Below are positions 16,867 through 24,835 of a stretch of 32,856 nucleotides of DNA, piece after piece (within the stretch, counting starts at the first letter, position 1; each line of letters starts with the position of its first letter). The notes under the pieces are model-generated. The model was not told the DNA's origin and searched no databases. It was given only the letters and a program-made list of their open reading frames with translations. Source of the stretch: Caldithrix sp. (lineage in GTDB: Bacteria > Calditrichota > Calditrichia > Calditrichales > Calditrichaceae); NCBI GenBank assembly GCA_020720405.1, contig DYOS01000029.1, positions 1 through 32,856 on the forward strand, given 5' to 3'. Position numbers and translations under genes: made by a program.

Positions 16867-17861
16867 CAGATCAGGAATCCATCCAAAATCAGGCTGTGCC
16901 TGCCTTGAACTTTATCCGTGCGAACGACCACTTTCTGCTGACCGCTCATGTAAACTGTGATGGTGATGCTATTGCTTCTGCCCTGGCTACCTACCGGCTT
17001 CTGGAGAAAATGGGGAAAAGTAGCCGGATTATTTTTCATGATCAAAAAATAGACAGCCGGTACGAATTTTTACCCTGTTTCGAAAAAATTGAATCCTACT
17101 CCGATGAAAAATGGGATAAACTTTTTCAGGATAAGCGGCCGGCGGTGATTGCTCTCGATACACCCAGCTATAAAAGACTGGGATCTGTTGGTGACCGCTT
17201 AAAGGATCAGGAACCCAGGATTAAAATTGATCATCATCCTTGTGAAGACGAATTCAGTCCGCTTGACTGGGTTAATATTCAGGTTTCTTCTACGACTTCA
17301 ATGATTTATGAAATTGCCAGAATGGCCGGGGTTGAAATTGATCCGGATTTAGCCAAACTGATTTACACCGGCATTGCCTATGACACAGGCCGGTTTTCTT
17401 TTTCGAATACAGGTTCACGCGATATGTTTATTGCCGGGCAGATGATTGAGGCTGGTGTTAAACCGGAAGAAATTCTTAACCGGATATTTTTTGAAAACAG
17501 CCTGGCTGGCCTGCAAACCATTGGCAAAGGACTGGCTTCTATGGAAAGCCACCTCGATGGAGCTGTTCAGGTTATTTTTCTCTCCGCACCAGATATGAAA
17601 GATGTGGCAGCCTGGGAGATAGAGGAGCTGGCTACTTACAGTGTTTGTGTCCGCGGCACAAAAATTGGCTTGTTTATCCGTGAAATCGAAGCGGATTTTT
17701 TTAAAATCAGCCTGCGTTCCCACAGTGAATTCGATGTTAATGACCTGGCCAAGAAATTTGGCGGCGGAGGGCACAGCCGGGCTGCGGGCTGCCGGATTCG
17801 TGGCTCAAAAGACCTTGTACTCAAACAACTGATCACAGCTATTGAAGAGACAAATGCCTGA
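16863..17861 (+). CDS. nrnA: DHH/DHHA1 phosphoesterase, NrnA-type oligoribonuclease/pAp phosphatase
   Basis: 332 residues starting at GTG inside the previous stop. Predicted Mn-dependent enzyme that degrades short RNA oligonucleotides and dephosphorylates 3'-phosphoadenosine 5'-phosphate. DHH-domain ligands are H29, D33 and D35 (HVNCDGDAIAS), ALDTPS, and the namesake D123-H124-H125; YTGIAYDTGRFSFSNT follows. The DHHA1 domain carries GGGGH-SRAAGC (from about residue 300). These are the NrnA signatures and the length is normal. pAp is a by-product of PAPS-dependent sulfotransfer, and a sulfotransferase lies at 339-1364 in this window, although far away. Confidence 0.9.
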   Translation: MTDQESIQNQAVPALNFIRANDHFLLTAHVNCDGDAIASALATYRLLEKMGKSSRIIFHDQKIDSRYEFLPCFEKIESYSDEKWDKLFQDKRPAVIALDTPSYKRLGSVGDRLKDQEPRIKIDHHPCEDEFSPLDWVNIQVSSTTSMIYEIARMAGVEIDPDLAKLIYTGIAYDTGRFSFSNTGSRDMFIAGQMIEAGVKPEEILNRIFFENSLAGLQTIGKGLASMESHLDGAVQVIFLSAPDMKDVAAWEIEELATYSVCVRGTKIGLFIREIEADFFKISLRSHSEFDVNDLAKKFGGGGHSRAAGCRIRGSKDLVLKQLITAIEETNA

Positions 17862-17876
17862 ACGGATCGGCTCGGT

Positions 17877-17913
17877 GTACCGCTTCGTACGGGAGACTCG
17901 TACGAAGCGGTAC
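17877..17913. repeat. Long perfect hairpin downstream of nrnA
   Basis: GTACCGCTTCGTAC (17877-17890) and GTACGAAGCGGTAC (17900-17913) are perfect 14-base inverted copies. Three further pairs form in the nine-base spacer (GGG-AGA-CTC, one G-T), leaving a 3-base loop. No T-tract follows (AACAAAAATT), so this is not a canonical terminator; transcript-end protection, a protein-binding palindrome or a degenerate terminator are all possible. Confidence 0.7.
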
Positions 17914-18057
17914 AACAAAAATTTATCATACACTAAATAAATTCAATAAAAACAACATTTCTCCTTTTGAATATTTCCCTGGCACAGAAGCTGTAAGTAA
18001 TTGGGCATGATCATATAGGGCCCAAGAAAAAAATCATCAATTCAAGGAGATAGTATC

Positions 18058-19005
18058 ATGAAGCATTTATTAATTTTTTTATTAGGACTTGGTCTTTTCA
18101 GTCTCACCTCGTGTAAAGAAGAGACAACAGGTAATGAATTTTCTGCCGAACAGGAAGCGGCCATACAGTCGGTTCTTGAAGACTCATCAGATATTTCCTT
18201 CGATGCCATGAACGATGAGAGTGAGAATAATTTTAGCGGCACATCTGGCAGCAGTATTCAGGAAGTTATTGACTTAAGATTTGGCCGGATCCGGAATAAA
18301 CCGGTTGAACGTTCAATCGAGATTGTTAAAGAATCGGATTCCACAGCGACAGCCTATGTTCATACCCGGGTCGAGGGAAAATTTGTGGTAGCTAAAACCG
18401 AATTACTGGCCGATACACTGAAGTTCGAGAGATACTCTAAAGACTTTGCCCATGAAATTGACCGTGTTATTCATTTGATTCGTTTCCAGGATCTCGAGGA
18501 TGAAAAGAAAAACTGGAAAATTGACGAAGTGTCATTGGCCGCCGGGCAATCCGTTCCTGAAAATAATGCCGTAATTCTTCAGGTAAAAGTCACCTCGCCG
18601 GATCAGGATCCGGTTATTATCACCGATCCGCTGGCGTACTTTCAGGAAGGTGCCAATGTTTTTACTTTTCCGCAGTGGGAAGAAGTTACCGTTGAAGTTA
18701 CCGTAAAGAACAACCTGCCGGAAAATGAGCGCTATTATGTCGGCGATTCAACTGCCAGTGAAACCGTTCTGCTGCATCATGGACGGACCCCGCGTTCTTT
18801 CAATAAATTCTACCGGACCAGGTTTGCTTTTAAAGGTCAGGATGCCAATGGTAATAACCTGTATGAAGGCACCTGGACAATCAAAGAAGTCCGTGGAATG
18901 CATAACGCCGTAATCGATGTAATTGAAAATAATACGATTTACAACAAAGATGCAGCTTACGACAGCAATACCTGGCAGGCTGCCTACCAGGTTGTAAAAT
19001 TCTGA
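18058..19005 (+). CDS. Uncharacterised lipoprotein
   Basis: 315 residues. The signal peptide ends with the lipobox SLTS|C, lipidated Cys at residue 19, so the mature protein is anchored to a membrane. AAGGAG precedes the ATG. After an acidic linker (EDSSD...NDESENN) come beta-rich segments: about 60-175 has alternating charged strands (RSIEIVKESDSTATAYVHTR), and about 175-315 has Ig-like character (VILQVKVTSPDQDPV, EEVTVEVTVKNNLPENERYYVG). I recognise no named domain. It is isolated by a hairpin upstream and a strong terminator downstream, so it is likely monocistronic, although it heads a run of envelope genes. Confidence 0.82.
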   Translation: MKHLLIFLLGLGLFSLTSCKEETTGNEFSAEQEAAIQSVLEDSSDISFDAMNDESENNFSGTSGSSIQEVIDLRFGRIRNKPVERSIEIVKESDSTATAYVHTRVEGKFVVAKTELLADTLKFERYSKDFAHEIDRVIHLIRFQDLEDEKKNWKIDEVSLAAGQSVPENNAVILQVKVTSPDQDPVIITDPLAYFQEGANVFTFPQWEEVTVEVTVKNNLPENERYYVGDSTASETVLLHHGRTPRSFNKFYRTRFAFKGQDANGNNLYEGTWTIKEVRGMHNAVIDVIENNTIYNKDAAYDSNTWQAAYQVVKF

Positions 19006-19018
19006 TAAGCCCTAATTT

Positions 19019-19050
19019 GAGTACGCGGTTTACCGCGTACTCTTTTTTTT
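19019..19050 (+). terminator. Intrinsic terminator after the lipoprotein gene
   Basis: GAGTACGCGG (19019-19028), loop TTTA, CCGCGTACTC (19033-19042), then eight T. Ten perfect pairs. Confidence 0.92.
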
Positions 19051-19064
19051 AGGATGAACCTGAA

Positions 19065-20576
19065 ATGAAAAAAATTCTCGTTTTAGCTATTACACTGCTC
19101 AGTTTCAGTTCTATTCAGGCCCAGGATAACCGGATTTTGGAACTGGCCCTGGATAAACTTGACCGGGAAATTCATGAGGTCCGGCGACTGGCAGAGCGCT
19201 ATAATATGACGGGAGTTATGAGTGAAATCGATCAGGCAAAATCTTTTTTTGATGAAGCAAAGAAATTCTTCGATCTTTTTAAACAATTTCCACAATTCAA
19301 TGTTTACCGGCAACGGGCTGTAACCAATTACACCAAGTCGAAAGCAGCTGTAAAGAGTGCTTTTAAACAAATTCTTTTCCAACCGACCACCCGTATTCTG
19401 AATGAAACAGATCAGAAGATAATCCGGGCGGAGAGCCTGATTCAGGCTAAAAAAAATTCACCCGAATCGGTTTCTATGCTAAACCGGGCCCGCCGATTTC
19501 GTGACCTGGCCGGGCGATCTTTGCGCGATGATTCATATCTTCAAGCCCAGGAATACCTGCGGATTTCCTTATTTTTCGCCCAGAAAACGATTGACCTGCT
19601 CGACGGGAATACCGACTCCGAGCTTCTTAAAAATGATGAATACCTGCGTTCCTGGCAAAATCTGAATCAGTTATTTAACCAGTATAGTAATGAACAGCAT
19701 TCCGGTGGTGAAGTAACCGATCTTATCATCAAAATAAGGTTGTATTTTCATAAAGCCGGTGTTGCTTATGAAAGCGGCAATCTGAAAGAAGCCATTGTAA
19801 ATCTTCAATTGGCCGAGCGGCTGCTGTTTCGTCTTCTTGATTTACAGGATAGTTCAACCGACCTGAGCGAAAAAATGCGCGACCAGATAACCGATTTAAA
19901 TCAGGTGCTTGATGGTATTGAACTTGAATCGCTCGGGCAGGAGAATCCTCAATACGACCTGATGCTGCGTAAAGCCAGACAATATCTATTGGAAAGTGAG
20001 CAATTAGCCGAACAGGGTGCCTTGATCAGGGCCAAACAAAGTTTGAATCTTGCCCAAAGACTGGTTATGAAAATTCAACAGACAAAGGGCGTTCAGAAAA
20101 ATACCAATGCCGAAGAAATTAAATCGAGACTTACAGAATTAAAACAGGTTATTCCTGCTCTCCAAAACCGCTCAGGTGGAAATGAACTGGCCCAAAATCT
20201 GTTGGCTGAAGCAGGGCAATATCTGCAAAATGCTGACGAAAAATTAGCCAATCAGCATCCGGTTCAGGCCCATCTTTTGGTTCAGTCGGCACTGCATCTG
20301 GTCCTTCAGGCAGATAAACTGCTGACCGGAGAACAAGAATCACAGGCACACACCGGGCAGGATCTGAGGCTCTGGCATAATGGTCTTCAGGAAAAAGTGA
20401 ACCGTCTCAAACAGAGCAGACACAGCGCAGATCATCAACTAATCATTGAAAATCTGGATAAAGAATTGGCCCGGGCCGGACAACTTTACGAAGCCGGTCA
20501 AACGGGAAAAGCAGCGGTCTGGTTATCGGTTATCGAACTGCAATTGAATGATATTGTAAAAAATCTGGTTAACTGA
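19065..20576 (+). CDS. Periplasmic alpha-helical repeat protein
   Basis: 503 residues with a signal peptide (MKKILVLAITLLSFSSIQAQ) and an otherwise almost wholly helical, Gln/Leu/Glu-rich sequence. Five helical-hairpin units start near residues 138, 220, 299, 379 and 461, a spacing of about 80 residues. Each has the pattern A-x-x-Y/F-L...A...L...G...A...L..A..L (for example RKARQYLLESEQLAEQGALI, then AKQSLNLAQRLV); a diverged sixth unit may start near residue 56. This recalls TPR or DUF4398-like helical scaffolds, but no named family is claimed. It begins 15 bases after the lipoprotein's terminator, so a separate promoter or read-through is needed. The outer-membrane barrel gene follows after one base. 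Confidence 0.82.
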   Translation: MKKILVLAITLLSFSSIQAQDNRILELALDKLDREIHEVRRLAERYNMTGVMSEIDQAKSFFDEAKKFFDLFKQFPQFNVYRQRAVTNYTKSKAAVKSAFKQILFQPTTRILNETDQKIIRAESLIQAKKNSPESVSMLNRARRFRDLAGRSLRDDSYLQAQEYLRISLFFAQKTIDLLDGNTDSELLKNDEYLRSWQNLNQLFNQYSNEQHSGGEVTDLIIKIRLYFHKAGVAYESGNLKEAIVNLQLAERLLFRLLDLQDSSTDLSEKMRDQITDLNQVLDGIELESLGQENPQYDLMLRKARQYLLESEQLAEQGALIRAKQSLNLAQRLVMKIQQTKGVQKNTNAEEIKSRLTELKQVIPALQNRSGGNELAQNLLAEAGQYLQNADEKLANQHPVQAHLLVQSALHLVLQADKLLTGEQESQAHTGQDLRLWHNGLQEKVNRLKQSRHSADHQLIIENLDKELARAGQLYEAGQTGKAAVWLSVIELQLNDIVKNLVN

Positions 20577-20577
20577 T

Positions 20578-22068
20578 TTGAGATTCTATCCAATCAAACT
20601 CCCGGCTTTGATTGTACTGTTCCTGATGCAAGGCGGTTACGCTCAGGATAACGAGCGGTATCAGTATGAACTTAAACATGCTGAAGTCCGGCTGTATCAA
20701 CGGTATAATCCCAAAGCTGCATCCCCGGCCCTGCTTGACTCAGCCGCGGTTTTTGCAGAGCAGGGTGAATATTTGCTGGCGGTCATTTTTTTGGATGAAT
20801 GGCTGGCTGAACCGGGTGCTCCCTTAAAGTCTGATGTCCTCAAGACTCCCGAGAGTAAACCTTTGGAAATTCTGCTTGCCTCCGGTGTTGATTATAACCG
20901 GCAGGAGTTTGAAATAGGATTTATGGAAACGGATAGTGTGCTTTCGGAGCAGCTTAATAAACCTTTTGTTAATCTGAATATTCAATACACCATACCATCA
21001 ATAAGTAAGGCCGTAAACAGAATTTCTATAAAAAACCGCTACGACAAAGATGTCTGGCAGCCGGCCCTGGAACTTTATTCCAGGTACCCGTCCTGGAGTG
21101 GTGCTTTTAATGTCAGGTATGAGCAAAATAAATCCTTACCTGATTTCACTTTTCTGGAATCTGATCTTCAATACTATTACACAAAAAAAATAGGTCAAAA
21201 CACTGAAATCAGGGTTTCTGAAGTTTTACGCTATAAAAATTACCTGCAGGTTTCAGACTATTTCCCGGATTATCTGAAAAATGATGCAAATTTGAATCTG
21301 ACCAGATTTTTCAAATACACCGGCCATACCACCATCTATTACCAAAACGGATTCAATGAAAGCCTGGCCTCCAGCCATAACGACCTGCGGGAACATAAAC
21401 TTGGCCTGAATTTCACAGACCGCTATTTTCAGTTCTGGACACCGGCTTTGGAATGCTCCTACAATGCTTACCGTTTTAGTTATTTAAGCCAGGATTCATT
21501 GTTCTCCAATACTTCCCGGAGTGTCGGGTTTGACCTGAATAATTCTGTGGAACTGGCCAGTCAGTTTCAGTCTGCCTGGGATTTGAGTTATCAATCAAAA
21601 AAGTACACAAAAAAAACTGCTCTCGATGCGGATTATAATTTTATAACCTCGGATGTTAAAATTATGTGGCAGCCTGATCTTCGCCTGGGTCTGGAAGGCG
21701 GATATCATTACGAGAAAAAAAACCATCTCCAGCCCGGTGGGGAAGAAAATGTCTATATCAGCGAACAAAATTACTTTGGGCACGGTCTTCTCCTGGGCCT
21801 CGATCTGCAGCCGGGCGAGGGTTTTCTGCTCTGGATAAATTCCGCTTATACCTGGCGGCGTTATCCCGATGCGGATCAGGAATCAGCCCTGACCCTGTAT
21901 ACCGACCGTAATATTCTTAATCTGTTCCTGACCCTCAGTTACCGGGTCACCGATAAGCTAACTCTTGAAGTTTTCTGTGCCTACGACAATGACCAGGATA
22001 AAGACACCGACCGCAATGACACCCGAAGCACTATTCTCAATGCGGAGTTGCAGTACCGGTTATGGTAG
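20578..22068 (+). CDS. Outer-membrane beta-barrel protein with N-terminal helical region
   Basis: 496 residues. It starts at TTG one base after the preceding stop; this start is favoured because the next Met (residue 17) would cut away most of the signal peptide (MRFYPIKLPALIVLFLMQGGYAQ). Residues 25-90 are helical and TPR-like (LLDSAAVFAEQGEYLLAVIFLDEWL). From about residue 110 to the end there are roughly 16-20 alternating amphipathic strands rich in Tyr and Trp, finishing in ELQYRLW with the terminal aromatic residue required for barrel assembly. Tight coupling to the periplasmic repeat protein suggests they form one complex. Cargo or function is unknown. Confidence 0.82.
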   Translation: MRFYPIKLPALIVLFLMQGGYAQDNERYQYELKHAEVRLYQRYNPKAASPALLDSAAVFAEQGEYLLAVIFLDEWLAEPGAPLKSDVLKTPESKPLEILLASGVDYNRQEFEIGFMETDSVLSEQLNKPFVNLNIQYTIPSISKAVNRISIKNRYDKDVWQPALELYSRYPSWSGAFNVRYEQNKSLPDFTFLESDLQYYYTKKIGQNTEIRVSEVLRYKNYLQVSDYFPDYLKNDANLNLTRFFKYTGHTTIYYQNGFNESLASSHNDLREHKLGLNFTDRYFQFWTPALECSYNAYRFSYLSQDSLFSNTSRSVGFDLNNSVELASQFQSAWDLSYQSKKYTKKTALDADYNFITSDVKIMWQPDLRLGLEGGYHYEKKNHLQPGGEENVYISEQNYFGHGLLLGLDLQPGEGFLLWINSAYTWRRYPDADQESALTLYTDRNILNLFLTLSYRVTDKLTLEVFCAYDNDQDKDTDRNDTRSTILNAELQYRLW

Positions 22069-22229
22069 CTCTGCTTTCCTTGACTTGCTGAATAGCTTCA
22101 AATAAATTGGCGAACACTTTTATTAGCTGATAATTATAATTTTATTAGCTTTTTTATAATTAATTAAGACAGTTTTGACCTGTTTGTCTATGCGGTTTTT
22201 GAATCAATGCTCCAGAGGTAAAAGCAATT

Positions 22230-23402
22230 ATGCATGATTTATTTCTTCTTTCCATTTATTTAAAAAAATGGTCCTACGGTGATAAAAAAATCACTTTTAA
22301 TTATTCCTTCACCGTGGCTGGCCAATATGAACGGTTTTTTGTTGAAATGCGGGTAACACCGCCGGCTAATATGGGCAACGAATTGCTCAGCAGCGTCTAT
22401 TACCGGGCCAAGGACCGCCTGATCAACCAGAAGGATATGGAGCTGGCCCCTGAAGAAACCGTGCAGATCAATATGGTAAATGAGGCCGAAATCAAGCGTA
22501 AAATAGGTGTTTATATTACCAAGATTCTTAAAGAGTTTAATAACAACCGCAAGTCGCAGGGTAAATCGCGAATGATTACCAGCCGCAGTCTGGACTTTTT
22601 CTACAATGACTTCGAGTTTGAACCGCTGTCGGATGAAATCAAATTCTTTATTCATCTGAACCGCGGTATGAACAAACTATCCGGTGAACTTTGGGAACCG
22701 GCCATTGAGGACCTGAAACAAGCTCTGAAATACCGCCCGGAAGATATTCGCGTCCACCAAAGCTTAAGCCTGGCCTATAAAAATCTGGGTAATTTTGAAC
22801 GGGCTCATGAGCATTCCGAATACATTTTGACGAATGATCCTAATGCCAACAACCGGATTAATCTGGCCCGCTCTTATATTTCGATGAATGCTTTCAGTAA
22901 AGCGGAAGGTGTATTGGCTGAATTGCCTGAGGAAGAAAAGAATACCAGGGAAGCCCTGCTGACCAGGGCCCAGCTTTATTATAAGACCGGTCAGAATTAC
23001 CAGGAAATTCTGGATTTGCTGTTAAATGAAGATGCCGATTGGCTGTCTGAACAGATGAATAGCAATTGGGATTTTAAGCTGGCCGAAAACGGTATTAATG
23101 ATATTACTTTATGGAATGCTGGCACCGCGGCCCGTTATCTTGGCATCGACCGGCCGTTTGAACTGACCCGGCGGGCTTTTAACGAACATATCCCCTGTTA
23201 TTTTGATTCTGAAGCCGGCATTATCCGTTTTTCGCGCTGGGAAATTGACTCCTGGATCGCCATCAAGGCCAAGTATTCACTGGAAGGCATGCATTATAAA
23301 ACATATCAGGAAAATCTCCGTCCCGAAGAAATTTTAAAAGCTGAAGGCAAAATTGCACCAGCTAAAAAAATAGTTGTGCCGGAAAATCCGGAGTCCGAAT
23401 AG
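22230..23402 (+). CDS. TPR protein with C-terminal excisionase-like HTH
   Basis: 390 residues, cytoplasmic. Residues 1-140 form an uncharacterised domain (MHDLFLLSIYLKKWSYGDK, later KRKIGVYITKILKEFNNNR). Residues about 145-265 are TPR repeats (PAIEDLKQALKYRPEDIRVH, SLAYKNLGNFERAHEHSEYIL). Residues about 291-345 (LWNAGTAARYLGIDRPFELTRRAF, quoted in part, then IIRFSRWEIDSWI) follow the MerR/excisionase HTH_17 layout: an AAxxLGI helix-turn, a recognition helix, and a wing ending R-x-E-I-x-x-W. A poorly conserved basic tail follows. TPR plus this HTH suggests a regulator with a protein-binding sensor part. The ribosome site is only moderate (AGAGG). The radical SAM gene starts 21 bases after its stop. 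Confidence 0.78.
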   Translation: MHDLFLLSIYLKKWSYGDKKITFNYSFTVAGQYERFFVEMRVTPPANMGNELLSSVYYRAKDRLINQKDMELAPEETVQINMVNEAEIKRKIGVYITKILKEFNNNRKSQGKSRMITSRSLDFFYNDFEFEPLSDEIKFFIHLNRGMNKLSGELWEPAIEDLKQALKYRPEDIRVHQSLSLAYKNLGNFERAHEHSEYILTNDPNANNRINLARSYISMNAFSKAEGVLAELPEEEKNTREALLTRAQLYYKTGQNYQEILDLLLNEDADWLSEQMNSNWDFKLAENGINDITLWNAGTAARYLGIDRPFELTRRAFNEHIPCYFDSEAGIIRFSRWEIDSWIAIKAKYSLEGMHYKTYQENLRPEEILKAEGKIAPAKKIVVPENPESE

Positions 23403-23423
23403 GCCGTGCCGAAACGAATCTGA

Positions 23424-24833
23424 ATGAAACGACTGCTTCTTGTAAATCCCTGGGTAGAGGATTTTACTGCCTATGATCTTTGGAACAAACCGCTCGGACT
23501 GCTATATTTAGCATCCTTCCTGAGAAATACCGGCTTTAGTGTTGATCTTCTCGATTGTCTCGATAAACATAGCGAGCCTGATTTTACCCCGGCTGTTAAA
23601 AAGTACGGTATCGGCAGCCTGCGCCGGACCGTGATCGAAAAACCTGAAATTCTCAATCATATTCCCCGTCATTTTGCCCGCTACGGCATCAGTGAAGAAA
23701 CTTTTCTTCATCGTCTCGGGGCGCAGCCCGAACCCGACGCCATTTTGGTTACCTCCGTAATGACTTACTGGTACACCGGCCTTAGGCACACAGTTGACCT
23801 GCTCCGCTCTGTATTTCCCGGCCGGCCTGTGATTCTGGGCGGTATTTATGCTTCACTGCTCCCGGAACATGCCAGGCAGGTCATCCGCCCCGATTATCTG
23901 GTTACCGGCCCGGGCGAGCTGAAAGTATTGCCCATTCTGCAAGAGATAACCGGTTTGCGCCCGGATCAGGAACAACTGCCGGCAACGCTCGATGATTATC
24001 CCTATCCTGCTTTTGATCTGGTCAACCATCCGGATTACCTGATTGTCATGACCGCCCGCGGTTGTCCCTACGACTGTTCCTTCTGTGCCCAGAAACAGGT
24101 GGCCATGCCGTACACCCGGCGCAAACCGGAACTGGTCGTAGATGAATTTGCCGGGCAGTATAAAAAATTCCGGCTGCGGGATTTCGCCTTTTATGATGAC
24201 GCCCTGTTCATTGCCCGGGATAAGCATATCAAGCCGATTCTGGCCGGACTAATTGATAAGAAGCTTCCGTTGCGCCTGCATTCGCCGAACGGACTGTTTG
24301 CCAAATATGTAGACCGGGAACTGGCCGGGCTGATGTACAAAAGCGGATTTAAAACCATCTGCCTTAGTTTTGAAACATCGAACGAGGCGCGCCGGGCAGA
24401 TATGTACTCGAAGGTGACCAATGACGATATGATTCAGGCGGTGCAACTTTTGACTGAAGCCGGTTTCCGCCCGGCCGAGCTTGAAGCTTATGTGTTAATG
24501 GGGCTGCCCGGACAACATCCTGAAGAAGTGCTGGCCAGTATGCTTTTTGTCCATAATCTCGGGCTGCAGGTGCGGCTGGCCTCTTTTTCCCCGCTACCGG
24601 GAACCCTGGAGTTCAGCCGGGCCGTGGAACTGGGCTTAATACCGGCTGATATTGATCCACTGCTGACCAATAAAACCATCTTCCCGCTGCTCAGCGATCC
24701 CATTGAAATTAAACGTATGAATAACATCCGCTCTCTTTCTAATTACCTGAATGAAGGCGCCAGGCGCGGCGTTTTGATGTTCAGTGACCCGCTGCTCGGT
24801 CCCTTGGTAAAAAATGCTGTAAGGAATTTGTAG
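23424..24833 (+). CDS. B12-binding-type radical SAM protein
   Basis: 469 residues. An N-terminal cobalamin-binding-like Rossmann domain (about 1-180: LLLVNPW..., GLLYLASFLRNTGFSVDLLD, VILGGIYASLLPEHA, YLVTGPGE) is followed by a radical SAM barrel with the 4Fe-4S motif C214-x3-C218-x2-C221 (RGCPYDCSFCAQ) and later a YVLMGLPGQ SAM-contact segment. I do not see the DxHxxG base-off cobalamin motif, which is absent in many family members. Substrate unknown: these enzymes modify lipids, peptides, tetrapyrroles or natural products. It lies only 2 bases before rlmD, another 4Fe-4S and SAM-using enzyme, so they are co-transcribed. Confidence 0.88.
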   Translation: MKRLLLVNPWVEDFTAYDLWNKPLGLLYLASFLRNTGFSVDLLDCLDKHSEPDFTPAVKKYGIGSLRRTVIEKPEILNHIPRHFARYGISEETFLHRLGAQPEPDAILVTSVMTYWYTGLRHTVDLLRSVFPGRPVILGGIYASLLPEHARQVIRPDYLVTGPGELKVLPILQEITGLRPDQEQLPATLDDYPYPAFDLVNHPDYLIVMTARGCPYDCSFCAQKQVAMPYTRRKPELVVDEFAGQYKKFRLRDFAFYDDALFIARDKHIKPILAGLIDKKLPLRLHSPNGLFAKYVDRELAGLMYKSGFKTICLSFETSNEARRADMYSKVTNDDMIQAVQLLTEAGFRPAELEAYVLMGLPGQHPEEVLASMLFVHNLGLQVRLASFSPLPGTLEFSRAVELGLIPADIDPLLTNKTIFPLLSDPIEIKRMNNIRSLSNYLNEGARRGVLMFSDPLLGPLVKNAVRNL

Positions 24834-24835
24834 TA

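Noticed and set aside
22118-22150. Duplicate TTTTATTAGCT boxes before the TPR-HTH gene
   Set aside because: The stretch is very AT-rich, and no -35/-10 pair with acceptable spacing could be fitted; a promoter is probable but not locatable.
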